From contig CATLAX010000002.1 in assembly GCA_949878575.1 (NCBI GenBank), forward strand, positions 293,634 to 357,633: DNA of 64,000 bases, in the 5' to 3' direction. The stretch comes from an uncultured Alphaproteobacteria bacterium (GTDB lineage Bacteria > Pseudomonadota > Alphaproteobacteria > Rs-D84). Below are positions 23,086-32,981 of the stretch, in pieces (the first letter of the stretch is position 1; every line of letters starts with the position of its first letter). The notes under the pieces are model-generated. The model saw nothing but the letters and a program-made list of their open reading frames with translations. It had not been told where the DNA came from and searched no databases. Made by a program: the position numbers and the translations under genes.

Positions 23086-25812
23086 TTATTCATCCGTTTC
23101 CATCACCGCCTGTTCTTCGGCGGAATCATCGCGCACGATTGATATTGCGGAAACAACCTTTTCATTTTCCGCCGTACGCAACAGCGTCACACCGGCCGTC
23201 GCGCGCCCCGCGATGCGAACATCGCGCACAGGCGTGCGTATGATTTTTCCGCCGTCCGTCACCATGATGATGTCATGGTCGTCCTCTACCGGGAAAGAAC
23301 CCGCCACGGCCGTATTCTTGCCCCCCAGCTTGATGTTTGCGAACCCGCCGCCGCCACGATGTGTCGTGCGGTATTCATATGAACTGGTACGCTTGCCGAA
23401 ACCGTTTTCCGATATGGTCAGAATAAATTCTTCCGCAGCGGCCATTTCTTTCATTTTTGCATCATCCAGCACCAGGGTCGTCGCCTCTTCGTCCGCATCC
23501 GCCTCTTCCTCTATTCCCGTTTCCAGGCGGCGCAACGCACGCGACTGCTTAATGTACGCGGCGCGAATGGATGCGTCACCTTCGCCGCGGTTCAACATGG
23601 CCATGCCGATAATTCTGTCATCATCAGCTATCGTCATTCCGCGCACGCCGGTTGAATTGCGCCCCGCAAATATGCGGATTTCCGGCACCGGGAATCTGAT
23701 GCAGCGACCGCGGTACGTTGACAGGAAAACATCCTGATCCTCGGTACACGGCAGAACCGATATCAGACTGTCGCCATCGTCCAGTTTCATCGCAATTTTT
23801 CCGTTTGCACGTATGGAATCAAAATCCGACATGCGGTTGCGGCGAACGGTTCCGGACGCGGTTGCAAACATTAAGAAATGTTCCTTGCCGGATTCGCGCA
23901 CCCGCTGAACATCCTCGTCGGAAACCGGCAGAATTGCGGTTATTGTTTCACCCGTCTGCAGCGGCAGCAGATTTACCAGCGGGCGCCCTTTTGCCGCGGC
24001 GGCCGCCTCTGGCAGTTTGTACGTTTTTAGTTTATAGCAGATACCCTTGGAACTAAAGAACAGCAGCGGAGTATGCGTATTCGCAACAAATACCTGTACG
24101 ACATAATCGTCCTCTTTGGTGGCCATTGCATTTCGGCCCTTGCCGCCGCGCTTTTGCGCACGGTATGTGTCCAGCGCAACACGCTTTATATATCCGGTGT
24201 TGGTAACGGTTATAACCATATCCTCGCGGGCAATCAAATCCTCTATATCAATGTCTATCTCTGCCTCTGAAATCTCTGTACGGCGCGGGCTGGCCCAGTT
24301 GTCGCGCACGGATATTGTTTCATCGCGGATAATCTGGATAATGCGCGCGGCACTGCCCAAAATTTCCAACAAATCCTTTATTGTCGCGCCCAGCGTCACC
24401 AAGTCTTCATGAATCTTGTCGCGTTCCAGTCCCGTCAAACGATGCAGCTGCAATTCCAAAATTGCACGCGCCTGATCCTCTGACATGCGGAACATTCCGT
24501 TTTCATATTCCGTATTCGGATCGTCAATTAACTGAATATAAGACTCTATATCAGACGCGCGCCACGTGCGTTCAACCAACGCGTTGCGCGCGGCCTCCGG
24601 ATTCGGACTGTTTTTAATCAGCTCTATCACCTCGTCCAGATTGCCGACCGCCACGGACAGCCCCAACAACGTATGCGCACGATTACGCGCCTTGTTCAAG
24701 TCAAATATTGTGCGGCGGCGTATAACCTCTGCGCGGAAATCAATAAACGCATCCAGAACACCGCGCACGTTGAACAGCATCGGCCGCCCACGGTTCAACG
24801 CCATCATGTTTACCGGGAAATTGGTCTGCATTTCCGTGTACTGGTACAAGTGATTCAATACAACGTCCGCAATCGCATCCCGCTTTAACTCTATAACGAT
24901 ACGCAGCCCTTCCTTGGACGACTCGTCACGGATTTCGGATATGCCCTCTATACGCTTGTCCTTGATCAATTCGGCGATTTTAATAATCATCTGGGCCTTG
25001 TTTACCTGGTACGGTATTTCGTCCACGATTATCGCCTGGTGATCGCGAAATTCCTCCATATGTGTTTTTGCGCGAACAATAATTGAACCGCGCCCGGTCG
25101 TATGCGCCTTGTACGCGCCGGCGCGCCCCATAATCACGGCGCCCGTCGGGAAATCAGGTCCCGGTATAATCCCGAACAATTCGTCATCGGTTATTTCACG
25201 GTTATCCAATATCGCCAGGATTCCGTTGCACACCTCGCCCAAATTATAGGTCGGAACGTTTGTCGCCATACCAACGGCAATACCACTGCCGCCGTTGACA
25301 AGAAAATTCGGGAATTTTGTCGGCAGAACAGTCGGTTCCTGTAACGTGCCGTCAAAGTTCGGCATCCAGTCAACCGTTTCTTTGTCCATATCATCCATCA
25401 TGGACGCGCCCAGCTTTGACAATCTGGCCTCTGTGTAACGCATGGCGGCCGGTTTGTCGCCGTCGCGAGAACCAAAGTTACCCTGGCCCTGGACCAGCAT
25501 TTCACCCATTGAAAAATCCTGGGCCATGCGGGCCATAGCCTCATAAATAGAGCTGTCGCCGTGGGGATGATATTTACCCATAACATCACCGACAATACGC
25601 GCCGATTTCAATGTCGGCTTTGTCGCCGGCGCAATATCGTTCATGGAATACAATATTCTGCGATGCACCGGCTTGCACCCGTCGCGCACATCCGGCAGCG
25701 CACGGTCAACAATAACCGACATGGCGTAATCCAAGAAACTGGTCCGCATTTCGTGTTCCAGCGAAGACTGTGGAACCTTGATTTCAGCACCATCATTTAA
25801 AATTTCTGACAT
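23086..25812 (-). CDS. gyrA: DNA gyrase subunit A
   Basis: The breaking-reuniting subunit of gyrase, which introduces negative supercoils with GyrB. The 908 residues include the start [18 protein letters not shown], the region [18 protein letters not shown] (drug-resistance determining region; Ser at the position equivalent to E. coli 83, Glu at 87), and [11 protein letters not shown] with the catalytic Tyr. The GyrA box is QKRGGKG, followed by six C-terminal beta-pinwheel repeats. The box distinguishes it from ParC. AAAGG precedes the ATG. An acidic insertion before the last repeats ([12 protein letters not shown]) and an acidic tail are lineage features. Confidence 0.98.
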   Translation of the reverse strand: MSEILNDGAEIKVPQSSLEHEMRTSFLDYAMSVIVDRALPDVRDGCKPVHRRILYSMNDIAPATKPTLKSARIVGDVMGKYHPHGDSSIYEAMARMAQDFSMGEMLVQGQGNFGSRDGDKPAAMRYTEARLSKLGASMMDDMDKETVDWMPNFDGTLQEPTVLPTKFPNFLVNGGSGIAVGMATNVPTYNLGEVCNGILAILDNREITDDELFGIIPGPDFPTGAVIMGRAGAYKAHTTGRGSIIVRAKTHMEEFRDHQAIIVDEIPYQVNKAQMIIKIAELIKDKRIEGISEIRDESSKEGLRIVIELKRDAIADVVLNHLYQYTEMQTNFPVNMMALNRGRPMLFNVRGVLDAFIDFRAEVIRRRTIFDLNKARNRAHTLLGLSVAVGNLDEVIELIKNSPNPEAARNALVERTWRASDIESYIQLIDDPNTEYENGMFRMSEDQARAILELQLHRLTGLERDKIHEDLVTLGATIKDLLEILGSAARIIQIIRDETISVRDNWASPRRTEISEAEIDIDIEDLIAREDMVITVTNTGYIKRVALDTYRAQKRGGKGRNAMATKEDDYVVQVFVANTHTPLLFFSSKGICYKLKTYKLPEAAAAAKGRPLVNLLPLQTGETITAILPVSDEDVQRVRESGKEHFLMFATASGTVRRNRMSDFDSIRANGKIAMKLDDGDSLISVLPCTEDQDVFLSTYRGRCIRFPVPEIRIFAGRNSTGVRGMTIADDDRIIGMAMLNRGEGDASIRAAYIKQSRALRRLETGIEEEADADEEATTLVLDDAKMKEMAAAEEFILTISENGFGKRTSSYEYRTTHRGGGGFANIKLGGKNTAVAGSFPVEDDHDIIMVTDGGKIIRTPVRDVRIAGRATAGVTLLRTAENEKVVSAISIVRDDSAEEQAVMETDE

Positions 25813-25894
25813 ACTTTACCTTTCCCATATTTTTACATCAAAACAATAGCAAAAATCCGCCCTTTGGGTCAAGAAATAAACCTTAAAAATAAAG

Positions 25895-25922
25895 TTGACA
25901 AATTTTAAATACGTGATAAAAT
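25895..25922 (+). promoter_or_regulatory. Sigma-70-type promoter
   Basis: TTGACA (25895-25900), 16-bp spacer, TAAAAT (25917-25922); divergent from gyrA. Confidence 0.75.
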
Positions 25923-25956
25923 TATACAAAATAATTAAAAGTTTAAGGAGCAGGCA

Positions 25957-26169
25957 ATGAGCAGCGAAGAAAAAGGATTTTCCGTATTAATGGGGTTGTA
26001 TGAAACCCGGCATATAATATCCGAAATGACAAAAGACCCGAGCAATGACAAGGCCTTGACACTGCAGTTAAAAATATCTTTAACCATGACAAATATGGCA
26101 ATAAACAGCATCCAGAAATACAACCGCATAAAGGCCTCTATGGCAAAGAACACACAAAAGACCAGATAA
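25957..26169 (+). CDS. Small hypothetical protein (70 aa)
   Basis: A 70-residue soluble, largely helical protein of unknown function (LQLKISLTMTNMAINSIQKY). An excellent ribosome site (AAGGAG) and a consensus promoter support it. It begins a short plus-strand unit: a 31-residue membrane peptide follows after 17 bases, then rpmH, with no terminator before the one after rpmH. It could be a lineage-specific accessory protein co-transcribed with ribosomal protein L34. Confidence 0.75.
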   Translation: MSSEEKGFSVLMGLYETRHIISEMTKDPSNDKALTLQLKISLTMTNMAINSIQKYNRIKASMAKNTQKTR

Positions 26170-26186
26170 GTCAAAGGATTTATACA

Positions 26187-26282
26187 ATGTTTTTACCGTT
26201 TTGGAATCTGTTTGTCGCAGTATTTGTATATTATCTGGTACTGGAAGGGTTAAAAAAGCTCGGGTTAATAAAAAGCAAATAA
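26187..26282 (+). CDS. 31-residue single-pass membrane peptide
   Basis: A short open frame with AAAGGA eight bases before its ATG. It encodes MFLPFWNLFVAVFVYYLVLE followed by a basic tail rich in Lys. The first 19 residues form one membrane helix, and the charged tail would stay in the cytoplasm. Its place between two expressed genes on the same strand and its ribosome site make it a credible small protein. Function unknown. Confidence 0.6.
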   Translation: MFLPFWNLFVAVFVYYLVLEGLKKLGLIKSK

Positions 26283-26338
26283 AAAGGTTGCGTTTTTATA
26301 AAACCTGTGGTTAAATACGCACGCAAAAGGATTTAGTT

Positions 26339-26491
26339 ATGGCAACAAAACGTACTTATCAACCGTCAAAAACCCGTCGTGTACGCACGCACGGTTTTCG
26401 GGAAAGAATGGCGACAAAGGCTGGCCGCGCGGTTTTGAACCGTCGTCGTGCAGTGGGCCGCAAACGTTTGGCCGTTACGGCGGCAAACTAA
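26339..26491 (+). CDS. rpmH: 50S ribosomal protein L34
   Basis: A 50-residue basic protein with the full L34 signature: [34 protein letters not shown] and GRKRLAVT. It belongs to the large ribosomal subunit. The ATG follows AAAAGGA. In most bacteria rpmH is followed by rnpA (the RNase P protein) near the replication origin; here an intrinsic terminator follows at once and rnpA is absent. The two small genes upstream may share its transcript. Confidence 0.97.
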   Translation: MATKRTYQPSKTRRVRTHGFRERMATKAGRAVLNRRRAVGRKRLAVTAAN

Positions 26492-26519
26492 AAAATCCCC
26501 CGTTCGGGGGATTTTTTTT
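26491..26519 (+). terminator. Intrinsic terminator after rpmH
   Basis: Perfect 8-bp stem AATCCCCC (26494-26501) with GGGGGATT (26506-26513), tetraloop, T-run. Confidence 0.92.
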
Positions 26520-26565
26520 ATGATGCAAATCAACACAATTTTTTTCTTTAATTGATGCGACACAT

Positions 26566-26597
26566 AAAAAATCCCGCCGTGCGGCGGGATTTTTTTA
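26566..26597. terminator. Bidirectional intrinsic terminator
   Basis: Stem ATCCCGCC (26571-26578) with GGCGGGAT (26583-26590), A-run left, T-run right. It serves the minus-strand gene ending at 26595. Confidence 0.88.
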
Positions 26598-27116
26598 TTT
26601 TTCCATCGCCTTTTCGTTTCCAAACATGCGGAACAATATGCTGCCGTTCGGATTCTTTACATTCTTTAAAACCTTGCCGCTTAACTCTATCATCGGTTCA
26701 CGGTGAGATTTTATAAAAACGCGCAACTGACGCTGAATGTTGTCCTGAATGTATTTGTCATCCGCTTTTTCTTTAAACTCTGCCGCCGGCGCAGTCCAAA
26801 TACCCGCAAAATTTCCCAGATACAGATTGTTTAATGTTACCGGCTCGCCTTTCTTGGCACGAACCCATCCATACTTGTCACGCCCGGCATTTGCCATATG
26901 GGCCGCCAAATCGTCCATGCCGGCAACAGGATTCTTGCCGGACAAATCTTGCAAAGAATACTTATCCTGAAACATTGCAACTATATTAAAGAAATGAACG
27001 GCATAGTCATATATGCCAATATCATTCGGAATCGGCCCCAGGCTTTGCAGCGATTTGCGCATATCTTCCAGTGCAGACATTGTCTGAATTTTTTTCGTAC
27101 TTTTTTCAAATGCCAT
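26595..27116 (-). CDS. Hypothetical protein (173 aa)
   Basis: Unrecognised soluble protein without signal peptide or membrane helix. It is mixed alpha/beta with a helical start (MSALEDMRKSLQSLGPI) and a C-terminus rich in Lys and Asn. A plausible ribosome site (AAAGGGATAAAAA) stands before the ATG. It has its own terminator and is separated by 57 bases from the thioesterase gene upstream, so it may be the last gene of the valS unit or stand alone. No motif was found that suggests a role. Confidence 0.72.
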   Translation of the reverse strand: MAFEKSTKKIQTMSALEDMRKSLQSLGPIPNDIGIYDYAVHFFNIVAMFQDKYSLQDLSGKNPVAGMDDLAAHMANAGRDKYGWVRAKKGEPVTLNNLYLGNFAGIWTAPAAEFKEKADDKYIQDNIQRQLRVFIKSHREPMIELSGKVLKNVKNPNGSILFRMFGNEKAMEK

Positions 27117-27173
27117 TTTTTATCCCTTTGTTATATGCCTTAATTATATCACAACCAAGGCGGCATTTCAAAT

Positions 27174-27905
27174 TTAACCGCGCGGCGTCCATGTACAGAT
27201 TACAGACGCGTGCTCCGTGTCGCCGGTGCGGATTTTATGATACGAAACATCGCCGTCTATTTTTACATCCACCATAACCTCAGGCGTGTCCGGTTTTATT
27301 TCCTTCTTAAAATTCAACTCTATCCGGCGCAAATCGTGACTGTTGCGGTATGCATACCCGACACTTTCCGTCGCCCATACGGCGTAAACGGCATTGTTTA
27401 TATGCTGATTTACGTCAATATCATCAAAACGGCATTTCATGACATGCGTCCGGGATGCTTCAAAATCAGGAAACTTGTCAAACGTGCGATTCCATGCGCG
27501 GCATTCGTTCACAGTCCACCGCGGCAGATTTTCATCCAACCGCAACGAGCGGCGGCGCGCCATGTCTATCAAGACCCATTGAGAGGTGGCCCGAACCAAC
27601 AGACGCCCGTCCGCCCCGCGAATTTCAAAATCACGCGTTGCACGCAACGCATCCTGGCACGACGGCCATGTTGTGATGGCCAGTTCTTCGCGCTCTGTCG
27701 GCATTTCTATAATATCAACCAGATAATGCGTAACGACCCATGCGATTCCGCGGGCCTCGCAATAGGCGTACCCAACCCCCAGGCTTTCCGCATGCTTGTC
27801 CCCCATGCCCTGCAGTTCGTTCATCAAAATCAGCGGGCGCATTTTGCCGTATCTGTCGCACTGGTACGCCTGCAGAACTCTTTTTTCCGTCATTATCTCA
27901 GACAT
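27174..27905 (-). CDS. Acyl-ACP thioesterase, FatA/FatB-like
   Basis: Predicted to release fatty acids from acyl carrier protein in the cytoplasm. The 243 residues form two hot-dog domains, about 5-130 and 145-243. The first starts with VLQAYQCDRYGKMRPLILMN and contains WVVTHYLVDI. The second has the catalytic-site element DDIDVNQHINNAVYAVWATE, with the Asn and His of plant-type thioesterases. The C-terminal IELNFKKEIKPDTPEVM is also typical. It follows valS after two bases, so it is co-transcribed, though no functional link is obvious. Chain-length preference cannot be read. Confidence 0.88.
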   Translation of the reverse strand: MSEIMTEKRVLQAYQCDRYGKMRPLILMNELQGMGDKHAESLGVGYAYCEARGIAWVVTHYLVDIIEMPTEREELAITTWPSCQDALRATRDFEIRGADGRLLVRATSQWVLIDMARRRSLRLDENLPRWTVNECRAWNRTFDKFPDFEASRTHVMKCRFDDIDVNQHINNAVYAVWATESVGYAYRNSHDLRRIELNFKKEIKPDTPEVMVDVKIDGDVSYHKIRTGDTEHASVICTWTPRG

Positions 27906-27907
27906 TG

Positions 27908-30310
27908 CTATTCCCCCTGAGCGGCAACAACAAAGTCAACCGTGTCGCCCGCCGCACGCACATCAAGCGCGCGCGCGCCGGATTTTATAACCCCGAACAA
28001 TGCCGCGGGCGTTGATGCCGGAACCGTCAACACGGCCAGTTTTGCGCCGTTGCCAACCTTGCGCTCGGTACGCAGGGCGCGCACGGCCTTTATGACATCC
28101 TGGGCAATGCACATATCAGAAACGTCTGTATCGCGCGACGGATCAACGGCCGGATATTCCGTCAAATGCAGGGTTTTGCCACCCTCTGTCGCCTGATAAA
28201 TCTTTTGCCACAGTTCTTCTGTAATAAACGGAATGAACGGTGCATACAAGCCGATTATTGCGCGCAAAACCTCAAACAAAGTCCACTGTGCGGACAATTT
28301 GGATTCCGGCGCGTAACTTTCCGGCGACCAGAAACGGTCTTTGATGTATTCCAAATACTGGTCGCAGAACACATCGTAAAAGAACGTGTCAATCGCCGCA
28401 CGCGAATTATGATTGTCATATTTGTCCAGATTGCGGCGCGCATCAGCCACGGCCTTGTTTAATTCATGCAAAACCCAGCGGTCTTCTATAAACCTGTCCG
28501 CGACCGGAACGTGTTTGGCGGTGGCGGGGTCAAAATCCGTCAGATTCATCAAAACATACTTTGACGCGTTCCACAGTTTGGTCAGCAATTTGCCGCCGCG
28601 CTTTACCTCGTCATCGCTGTAACGGATGTCCGTGCCGATGGGCGCCGTCGCAATCCAGTAACGCAATGCGTCCGCGCCAAACTTTTCAACGGTTGTCAAC
28701 GGATCCGTACCGTTGCCCTTGGTCTTGGACATTTTCTGTCCCTTGGCGTCGCGCACAAGCCCGTGCAGGTTTACCGTACGGAACGGAACATCGCCCATAT
28801 GGTACATCCCCAGCATTATCATTCGCGCAACCCAAAAGAATATTATATCCGGCCCGGTGTACAACAAATCCGTCGGATAATACTTTGCCAGTTCCGGCGT
28901 CTTGTCCGGCCAGCCCAGCGTTGAAAACGGCCACATGCCGGATGAAAACCACGTATCCAGACAGGACGTGTCACGCGTTAGTTTTTTACCGGCGGACTGT
29001 GCAACGGCATCCTGCTCGGTCTCTGCCACGTAAATATTTCCGTCCTCGTCGTACCATGCGGGAATCTGATGCCCCCACCACAGCTGTCGCGATATGGACC
29101 ATTCATGAATATCACGCATCCACGCCATAAACAGATTGTATCTGTGTTCCGGCATGAATTTTACATCACCGCGCTGTGCGGCGTCCATGGCCGGCCCGGC
29201 CAGCTTTTTCGCATCAACAAACCATTCGTCGCGAACCATGTATTCAACAACCACGCCGCCACGCTCAGAGTAAGGCGTCGGAATAACCTTGTCGTCAATT
29301 TTTATCAGCAGGCCCGCCGCATCTATATCCTTGATAATTTCGGCGCGCGCCGTGAAACGATCCATTCCGCGATATTTTTCCGGAACCTGGGGCACGTCCA
29401 GCATCTTTGCATCACCCGTTAAAACACACAGCGGCGTTAAATTATGACGCAGACCAACCTCCCAGTCGTCCTTGTCGTGCGCCGGCGTTATCTTAACCGC
29501 ACCGGTACCCTTTTCCGGATCGGCATGCACATCGGCGATGACCGGTATCTTGATATCGGTTAGCGGTATTATCGCAGTACGCCCAATCAAGTGCTTTAAT
29601 TTCTCGTTGTCCGGATGTATCGCAATCGCCTGGTCGCCGAACAAAGTTTCCGGGCGAGTGGTCGCAATTTCTATGAACCCGCCGCCGTCCAAAGGATATT
29701 TAAAGTAATAGAACTTTCCCTTTTCCTCGCGAACCTCCACCTCCAGATCGGAAATGGATGTCTGCTGTTTCGGGCACCAGTTCACCAGGCGGCGCGCCTT
29801 GTAAATCAGTCCGTCGTTATACATTTTTACAAACTGTTTCGTCACCGCGCGCGACAAATTGTCATCCATGGTAAAGCACAGGCGGCTCCATGCGGGCGTC
29901 GTTCCCAGGGTGCGCAGCTGATTTATAATCTGGCCGCCTTTGTCCTCTTTATAATCCCACGCCGCCTGCATTAACTGTTCGTGCGATAGCGTACGCGGAT
30001 TTATCCCGCGCTTTGACAAGTCGCGTTCCACCATCAACTGCATTGCAATGGATGCGTGGTCTGTTCCAGGCTGCCACAAAACATCGTAACCCGCCATCCG
30101 TTTATAGCGGCATATGATGTCCGTCAACACATTGTCCAGCGCATGACCCATATGCAGATTACCCGTCACATTCGGCGGCGGCATCATTACGCAAAACGGG
30201 GGCTTTGACGATTTAACGTCGTTTTCCCAGAAACTGTTTTCATCCCAAAATTTCTGGATGCGCGTTTCTATCTCGCGCGCGTTTATGTTTTTTCCCAGTT
30301 CTATGTTCAT
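27908..30310 (-). CDS. valS: Valyl-tRNA synthetase
   Basis: Charges tRNA-Val. The class I motifs are clear: PPPNVTGNLHMGHALDN (HIGH box as HMGH) and KMSKTKGNGTDP (KMSKS box). The editing domain is present (ATTRPETLFGDQAIA), as is the anticodon-binding domain (WVLHELNKAV). At 800 residues it is clearly shorter than the 950-residue bacterial norm and lacks the long C-terminal coiled coil. It thus resembles the compact ValRS of Rickettsiales and archaea. The ATG at 30310 has AGGA upstream. Confidence 0.97.
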   Translation of the reverse strand: MNIELGKNINAREIETRIQKFWDENSFWENDVKSSKPPFCVMMPPPNVTGNLHMGHALDNVLTDIICRYKRMAGYDVLWQPGTDHASIAMQLMVERDLSKRGINPRTLSHEQLMQAAWDYKEDKGGQIINQLRTLGTTPAWSRLCFTMDDNLSRAVTKQFVKMYNDGLIYKARRLVNWCPKQQTSISDLEVEVREEKGKFYYFKYPLDGGGFIEIATTRPETLFGDQAIAIHPDNEKLKHLIGRTAIIPLTDIKIPVIADVHADPEKGTGAVKITPAHDKDDWEVGLRHNLTPLCVLTGDAKMLDVPQVPEKYRGMDRFTARAEIIKDIDAAGLLIKIDDKVIPTPYSERGGVVVEYMVRDEWFVDAKKLAGPAMDAAQRGDVKFMPEHRYNLFMAWMRDIHEWSISRQLWWGHQIPAWYDEDGNIYVAETEQDAVAQSAGKKLTRDTSCLDTWFSSGMWPFSTLGWPDKTPELAKYYPTDLLYTGPDIIFFWVARMIMLGMYHMGDVPFRTVNLHGLVRDAKGQKMSKTKGNGTDPLTTVEKFGADALRYWIATAPIGTDIRYSDDEVKRGGKLLTKLWNASKYVLMNLTDFDPATAKHVPVADRFIEDRWVLHELNKAVADARRNLDKYDNHNSRAAIDTFFYDVFCDQYLEYIKDRFWSPESYAPESKLSAQWTLFEVLRAIIGLYAPFIPFITEELWQKIYQATEGGKTLHLTEYPAVDPSRDTDVSDMCIAQDVIKAVRALRTERKVGNGAKLAVLTVPASTPAALFGVIKSGARALDVRAAGDTVDFVVAAQGE

Positions 30311-30313
30311 TTC

Positions 30314-30832
30314 TTATTTCCTGATGTTGGGCGTCCATGCGGATGCGTTTAATTTCTGTAATTCCTGCGGCAGCTGTGACGCGTCTATCCGGTGCCAGCG
30401 CTGTGTCCGGCCAACAGGACCGATTTTGCCACGCACGTTTAACACACCCGGCGCATCCTGCCAGATGACGGATGAATAAACCCTGCCCGATGTCGGATCC
30501 ATAATCTTGCCATCCTCGTACCGGCGGTCGTCCGCATCCCATTCCATATCCCAGATAATATCCAGCCCGGAAAATTTTGGCGCACCGCGCACATTTGCCG
30601 CAACCTTTGCCGGGGCGGCAACCGTTTCCGCAATTTTTCCGTCGCCGCCGTACAGCGCGACAATACGCCCCGCCAGATGAGTGTCATCGCCATCGGCATA
30701 CTCATACAACAGTACGACTGATTTCGGCTGATTTGTATGATCGTCAATCGTTTGATAAAACCCGGCCAGCGACGCCATGGCCGCCACCGGCGCAAACATA
30801 ACAGCAAATATAAACAACAATATTTTTTTCAT
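30314..30832 (-). CDS. Exported DUF2147 protein
   Basis: A 172-residue periplasmic protein. Signal peptide (MKKILLFIFAVMFAPVAAMA), then the DUF2147 pattern: GFYQTIDDHTNQPKSVVLLY, GRIVALYGG, GLDIIWDMEWD, and the conserved GKIMDPTSGRVYSS followed by LNVRGKIGPVGRTQRWHRID. The family is common in Proteobacteria and its role is unknown. I chose the ATG at 30832 so that the signal peptide starts with Met-Lys-Lys; a GGGA lies seven bases upstream. It ends three bases before valS and may be transcribed with it. Confidence 0.88.
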   Translation of the reverse strand: MKKILLFIFAVMFAPVAAMASLAGFYQTIDDHTNQPKSVVLLYEYADGDDTHLAGRIVALYGGDGKIAETVAAPAKVAANVRGAPKFSGLDIIWDMEWDADDRRYEDGKIMDPTSGRVYSSVIWQDAPGVLNVRGKIGPVGRTQRWHRIDASQLPQELQKLNASAWTPNIRK

Positions 30833-30896
30833 CAATATTCCCATGCTAAAACATATTTTTTATCGTATCAGAATAAAATCAAAATTCAAGTGCCGC

Positions 30897-31631
30897 CTAT
30901 ATTGCACGCACAACACGGCAAAATGTCACACCGCAAACGGAATCCGCACCCGCATCCAGCAACACTCGCCGCAGTTCGCCCAGCGTTGCGCCGCTCGTAA
31001 ACACATCGTCAACCAGCAATATCCTGCGGCCGCGAACACGGTCAGGCCGCACGACGGTAAACACGCCGCTGATATTTTCCTTTCGCTGGTGCGGGGTCAT
31101 GTGCCCCATGTCCGGACGGTGCCTGCGGCGAACACTGTCCACGTCCAGACGCACATTCATCGCCCGCGCAATAGGCCGGGCCAGCAGGGTTGCCTGATTA
31201 TACGTTCTGTGTATCAGACGTGGGCGCGCCAACGGCACCGGCATTACAACATCACAATCCATTGCCACGTCGCGCAGCGCCCAAATCATTGCACGCGACA
31301 TAAAACGTGCATACTTTATCCGGCCGCCGTGTTTAAACGGCAACATTACCGCCCGCGACGCATCGTCATATACGCACGCACTGCGCAACCACCGCAGGCG
31401 GCATGCGCCGGCCGCACACGCCGGACAATGCAACAGGCGCCCGGTCGCCGCACTGCGCGGCAGTGGATATCCACAAATCTCACATTTTGGATTTCCTATC
31501 CAGTCAAAGCATGAAAAGCAATCCCCGCACAGCTCACCGTGAATTGAAACCGGCGCGCCGCAAACAGGACACGCCGGTGGAAACAAAAATTCAACAAGTC
31601 TGTTTAAGCAGCGCGAAACCATACCTACCAC
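30897..31631 (-). CDS. comF: ComF-family phosphoribosyltransferase-like protein
   Basis: A 244-residue ComF/GntX homologue. The N-terminus has a double zinc-ribbon pattern (CPVCGAP, CGDCFSC, CEICGYPLP, CPACAAGACR). A phosphoribosyltransferase domain follows, with the PRPP-binding loop RILLVDDVFTSGAT and a second conserved block RTYNQATLLARPIA. Family members are linked to DNA uptake in naturally competent bacteria and to gluconate use in others; the role here is open. The start overlaps the end of the upstream OmpA-domain gene by seven bases, so the two are coupled. Alternative start: the ATG nine bases later. Confidence 0.9.
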   Translation of the reverse strand: MVGMVSRCLNRLVEFLFPPACPVCGAPVSIHGELCGDCFSCFDWIGNPKCEICGYPLPRSAATGRLLHCPACAAGACRLRWLRSACVYDDASRAVMLPFKHGGRIKYARFMSRAMIWALRDVAMDCDVVMPVPLARPRLIHRTYNQATLLARPIARAMNVRLDVDSVRRRHRPDMGHMTPHQRKENISGVFTVVRPDRVRGRRILLVDDVFTSGATLGELRRVLLDAGADSVCGVTFCRVVRAI

Positions 31632-32911
31632 GACATGCTTTTATACGTCTTTTTATCAACAGTATCGCCAAACATGTCACGCTTTTGCCGGCTTAACGTT
31701 TCATACTGGTCGCTGGATATTATGCGCAGGACAAAACCTTCCTCGTCACGCTGGCTAAGCACCGGCATTATTCGCTGTTCTGACACGCCGGTATCACGCA
31801 ACACCTGTTCCACAATCGCCAGACGCCGCGCCGCCAGCTTGCGGTCATCCATGTTTAATGTGGCGCGGCTGGGGATGGATACCTGTATCGCACGCTTTGG
31901 ATTGCTAACCACTATGCCGGCATATTCCGTCAACAGATTATAATTGTCACGCGACAGGGCCGAATCATCACCGCGGAAACGAATCTTGATTTCCAGCGGA
32001 CGCACACCGCCCGCCTCTGACAAATCTTTTTTGGCCGTGAAACCCTCTATCTCTGACGACATGTCGCTGGCCACGTCAAAACGGTCGTCCACCTGGTATG
32101 TTGACAAATGCTTGTTCTCTGACAAATATGTTTTGCGGAATGCACGGCGCAATTCGGACGGCGACAGCGACGTCATATCGTCACGCACCGCCGCAATGCG
32201 GGGCGACGCGGTCTTTTCAACCGTGCGAACAACGACATCGTCCATCGGCACGACCAAGCGATGCAATGCGACATCATCAGACCGGTCCGCCGCCGCGGCC
32301 GGCTTTGCCGCGCGCTTTTTTTCAATTGGGGCCGGCGCCACCTCATCAGCGATCGGCGCCGCTATAACACGGCGGGACGCGGACGCCGTACGCACAGGAC
32401 GCGCCGCGGACGCGTCCGCCCGGCGCTGCAATTCCACCAAACGCTCTATCTCCGCATCCAGCGCACCGGAACGTGCAGACGGCGCACTATCCGCACGCGC
32501 CAGCACATCACGACGCGGCGCGGCATCCAAATCTTCCTCAGGTAAATCATAATCGGCGCGAACAACGGAAATTTCATCCGCCGTCGGCATGCGCAACGGC
32601 GTGTCGCTTTTCGCCCATAAATCAGAACTGGGCCGATGCGGCATCAAAACATCCGCCGCGGCAATCTTTTCACCGGCATCCACTGACACGGCGGCGGACT
32701 TTTTTGACGCAACCGGTGTTTTTTTTGTATTTCTGGCGACAACATTTTTCGGCGCCGGTGAAACACTGACCGCGGCGCGGCGCGGCGTTCCCTCACCAAA
32801 CGCATCACGTGCGGAAACACCGCCCGCACCGATATTCACAACAGGCAACGCCCCACCAAACGCCGGTAATACAATGAAAACGGACAAAACAGAAACTGTA
32901 ATTCGCCGCAT
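31625..32911 (-). CDS. Exported protein with C-terminal OmpA-like domain
   Basis: A 428-residue protein. Signal peptide (cleavage near FGG), then about 240 residues of Ala/Arg/Asp/Pro-rich low-complexity sequence that looks disordered. From about 300 comes a globular domain: IKIRFRGDDSALSRDNYNLL, then IQVSIPSRATLNMDDRKLAA and RRLAIVEQVLRDTGVSEQRI. That beta-alpha-beta-alpha layout resembles the peptidoglycan-binding OmpA C-terminal domain, with R-R-L-A-I-V matching the conserved Arg-rich helix. AAGGAAAGG precedes the ATG. It may tether to the wall across the periplasm. Assignment of the domain is moderate. Confidence 0.72.
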   Translation of the reverse strand: MRRITVSVLSVFIVLPAFGGALPVVNIGAGGVSARDAFGEGTPRRAAVSVSPAPKNVVARNTKKTPVASKKSAAVSVDAGEKIAAADVLMPHRPSSDLWAKSDTPLRMPTADEISVVRADYDLPEEDLDAAPRRDVLARADSAPSARSGALDAEIERLVELQRRADASAARPVRTASASRRVIAAPIADEVAPAPIEKKRAAKPAAAADRSDDVALHRLVVPMDDVVVRTVEKTASPRIAAVRDDMTSLSPSELRRAFRKTYLSENKHLSTYQVDDRFDVASDMSSEIEGFTAKKDLSEAGGVRPLEIKIRFRGDDSALSRDNYNLLTEYAGIVVSNPKRAIQVSIPSRATLNMDDRKLAARRLAIVEQVLRDTGVSEQRIMPVLSQRDEEGFVLRIISSDQYETLSRQKRDMFGDTVDKKTYKSMSW

Positions 32912-32981
32912 ATTCCTTTCCTTCCGATTACATCATAGAACAAATGACGAATCGCAAGCAAGCAGAAAAAACGCCCCCATA

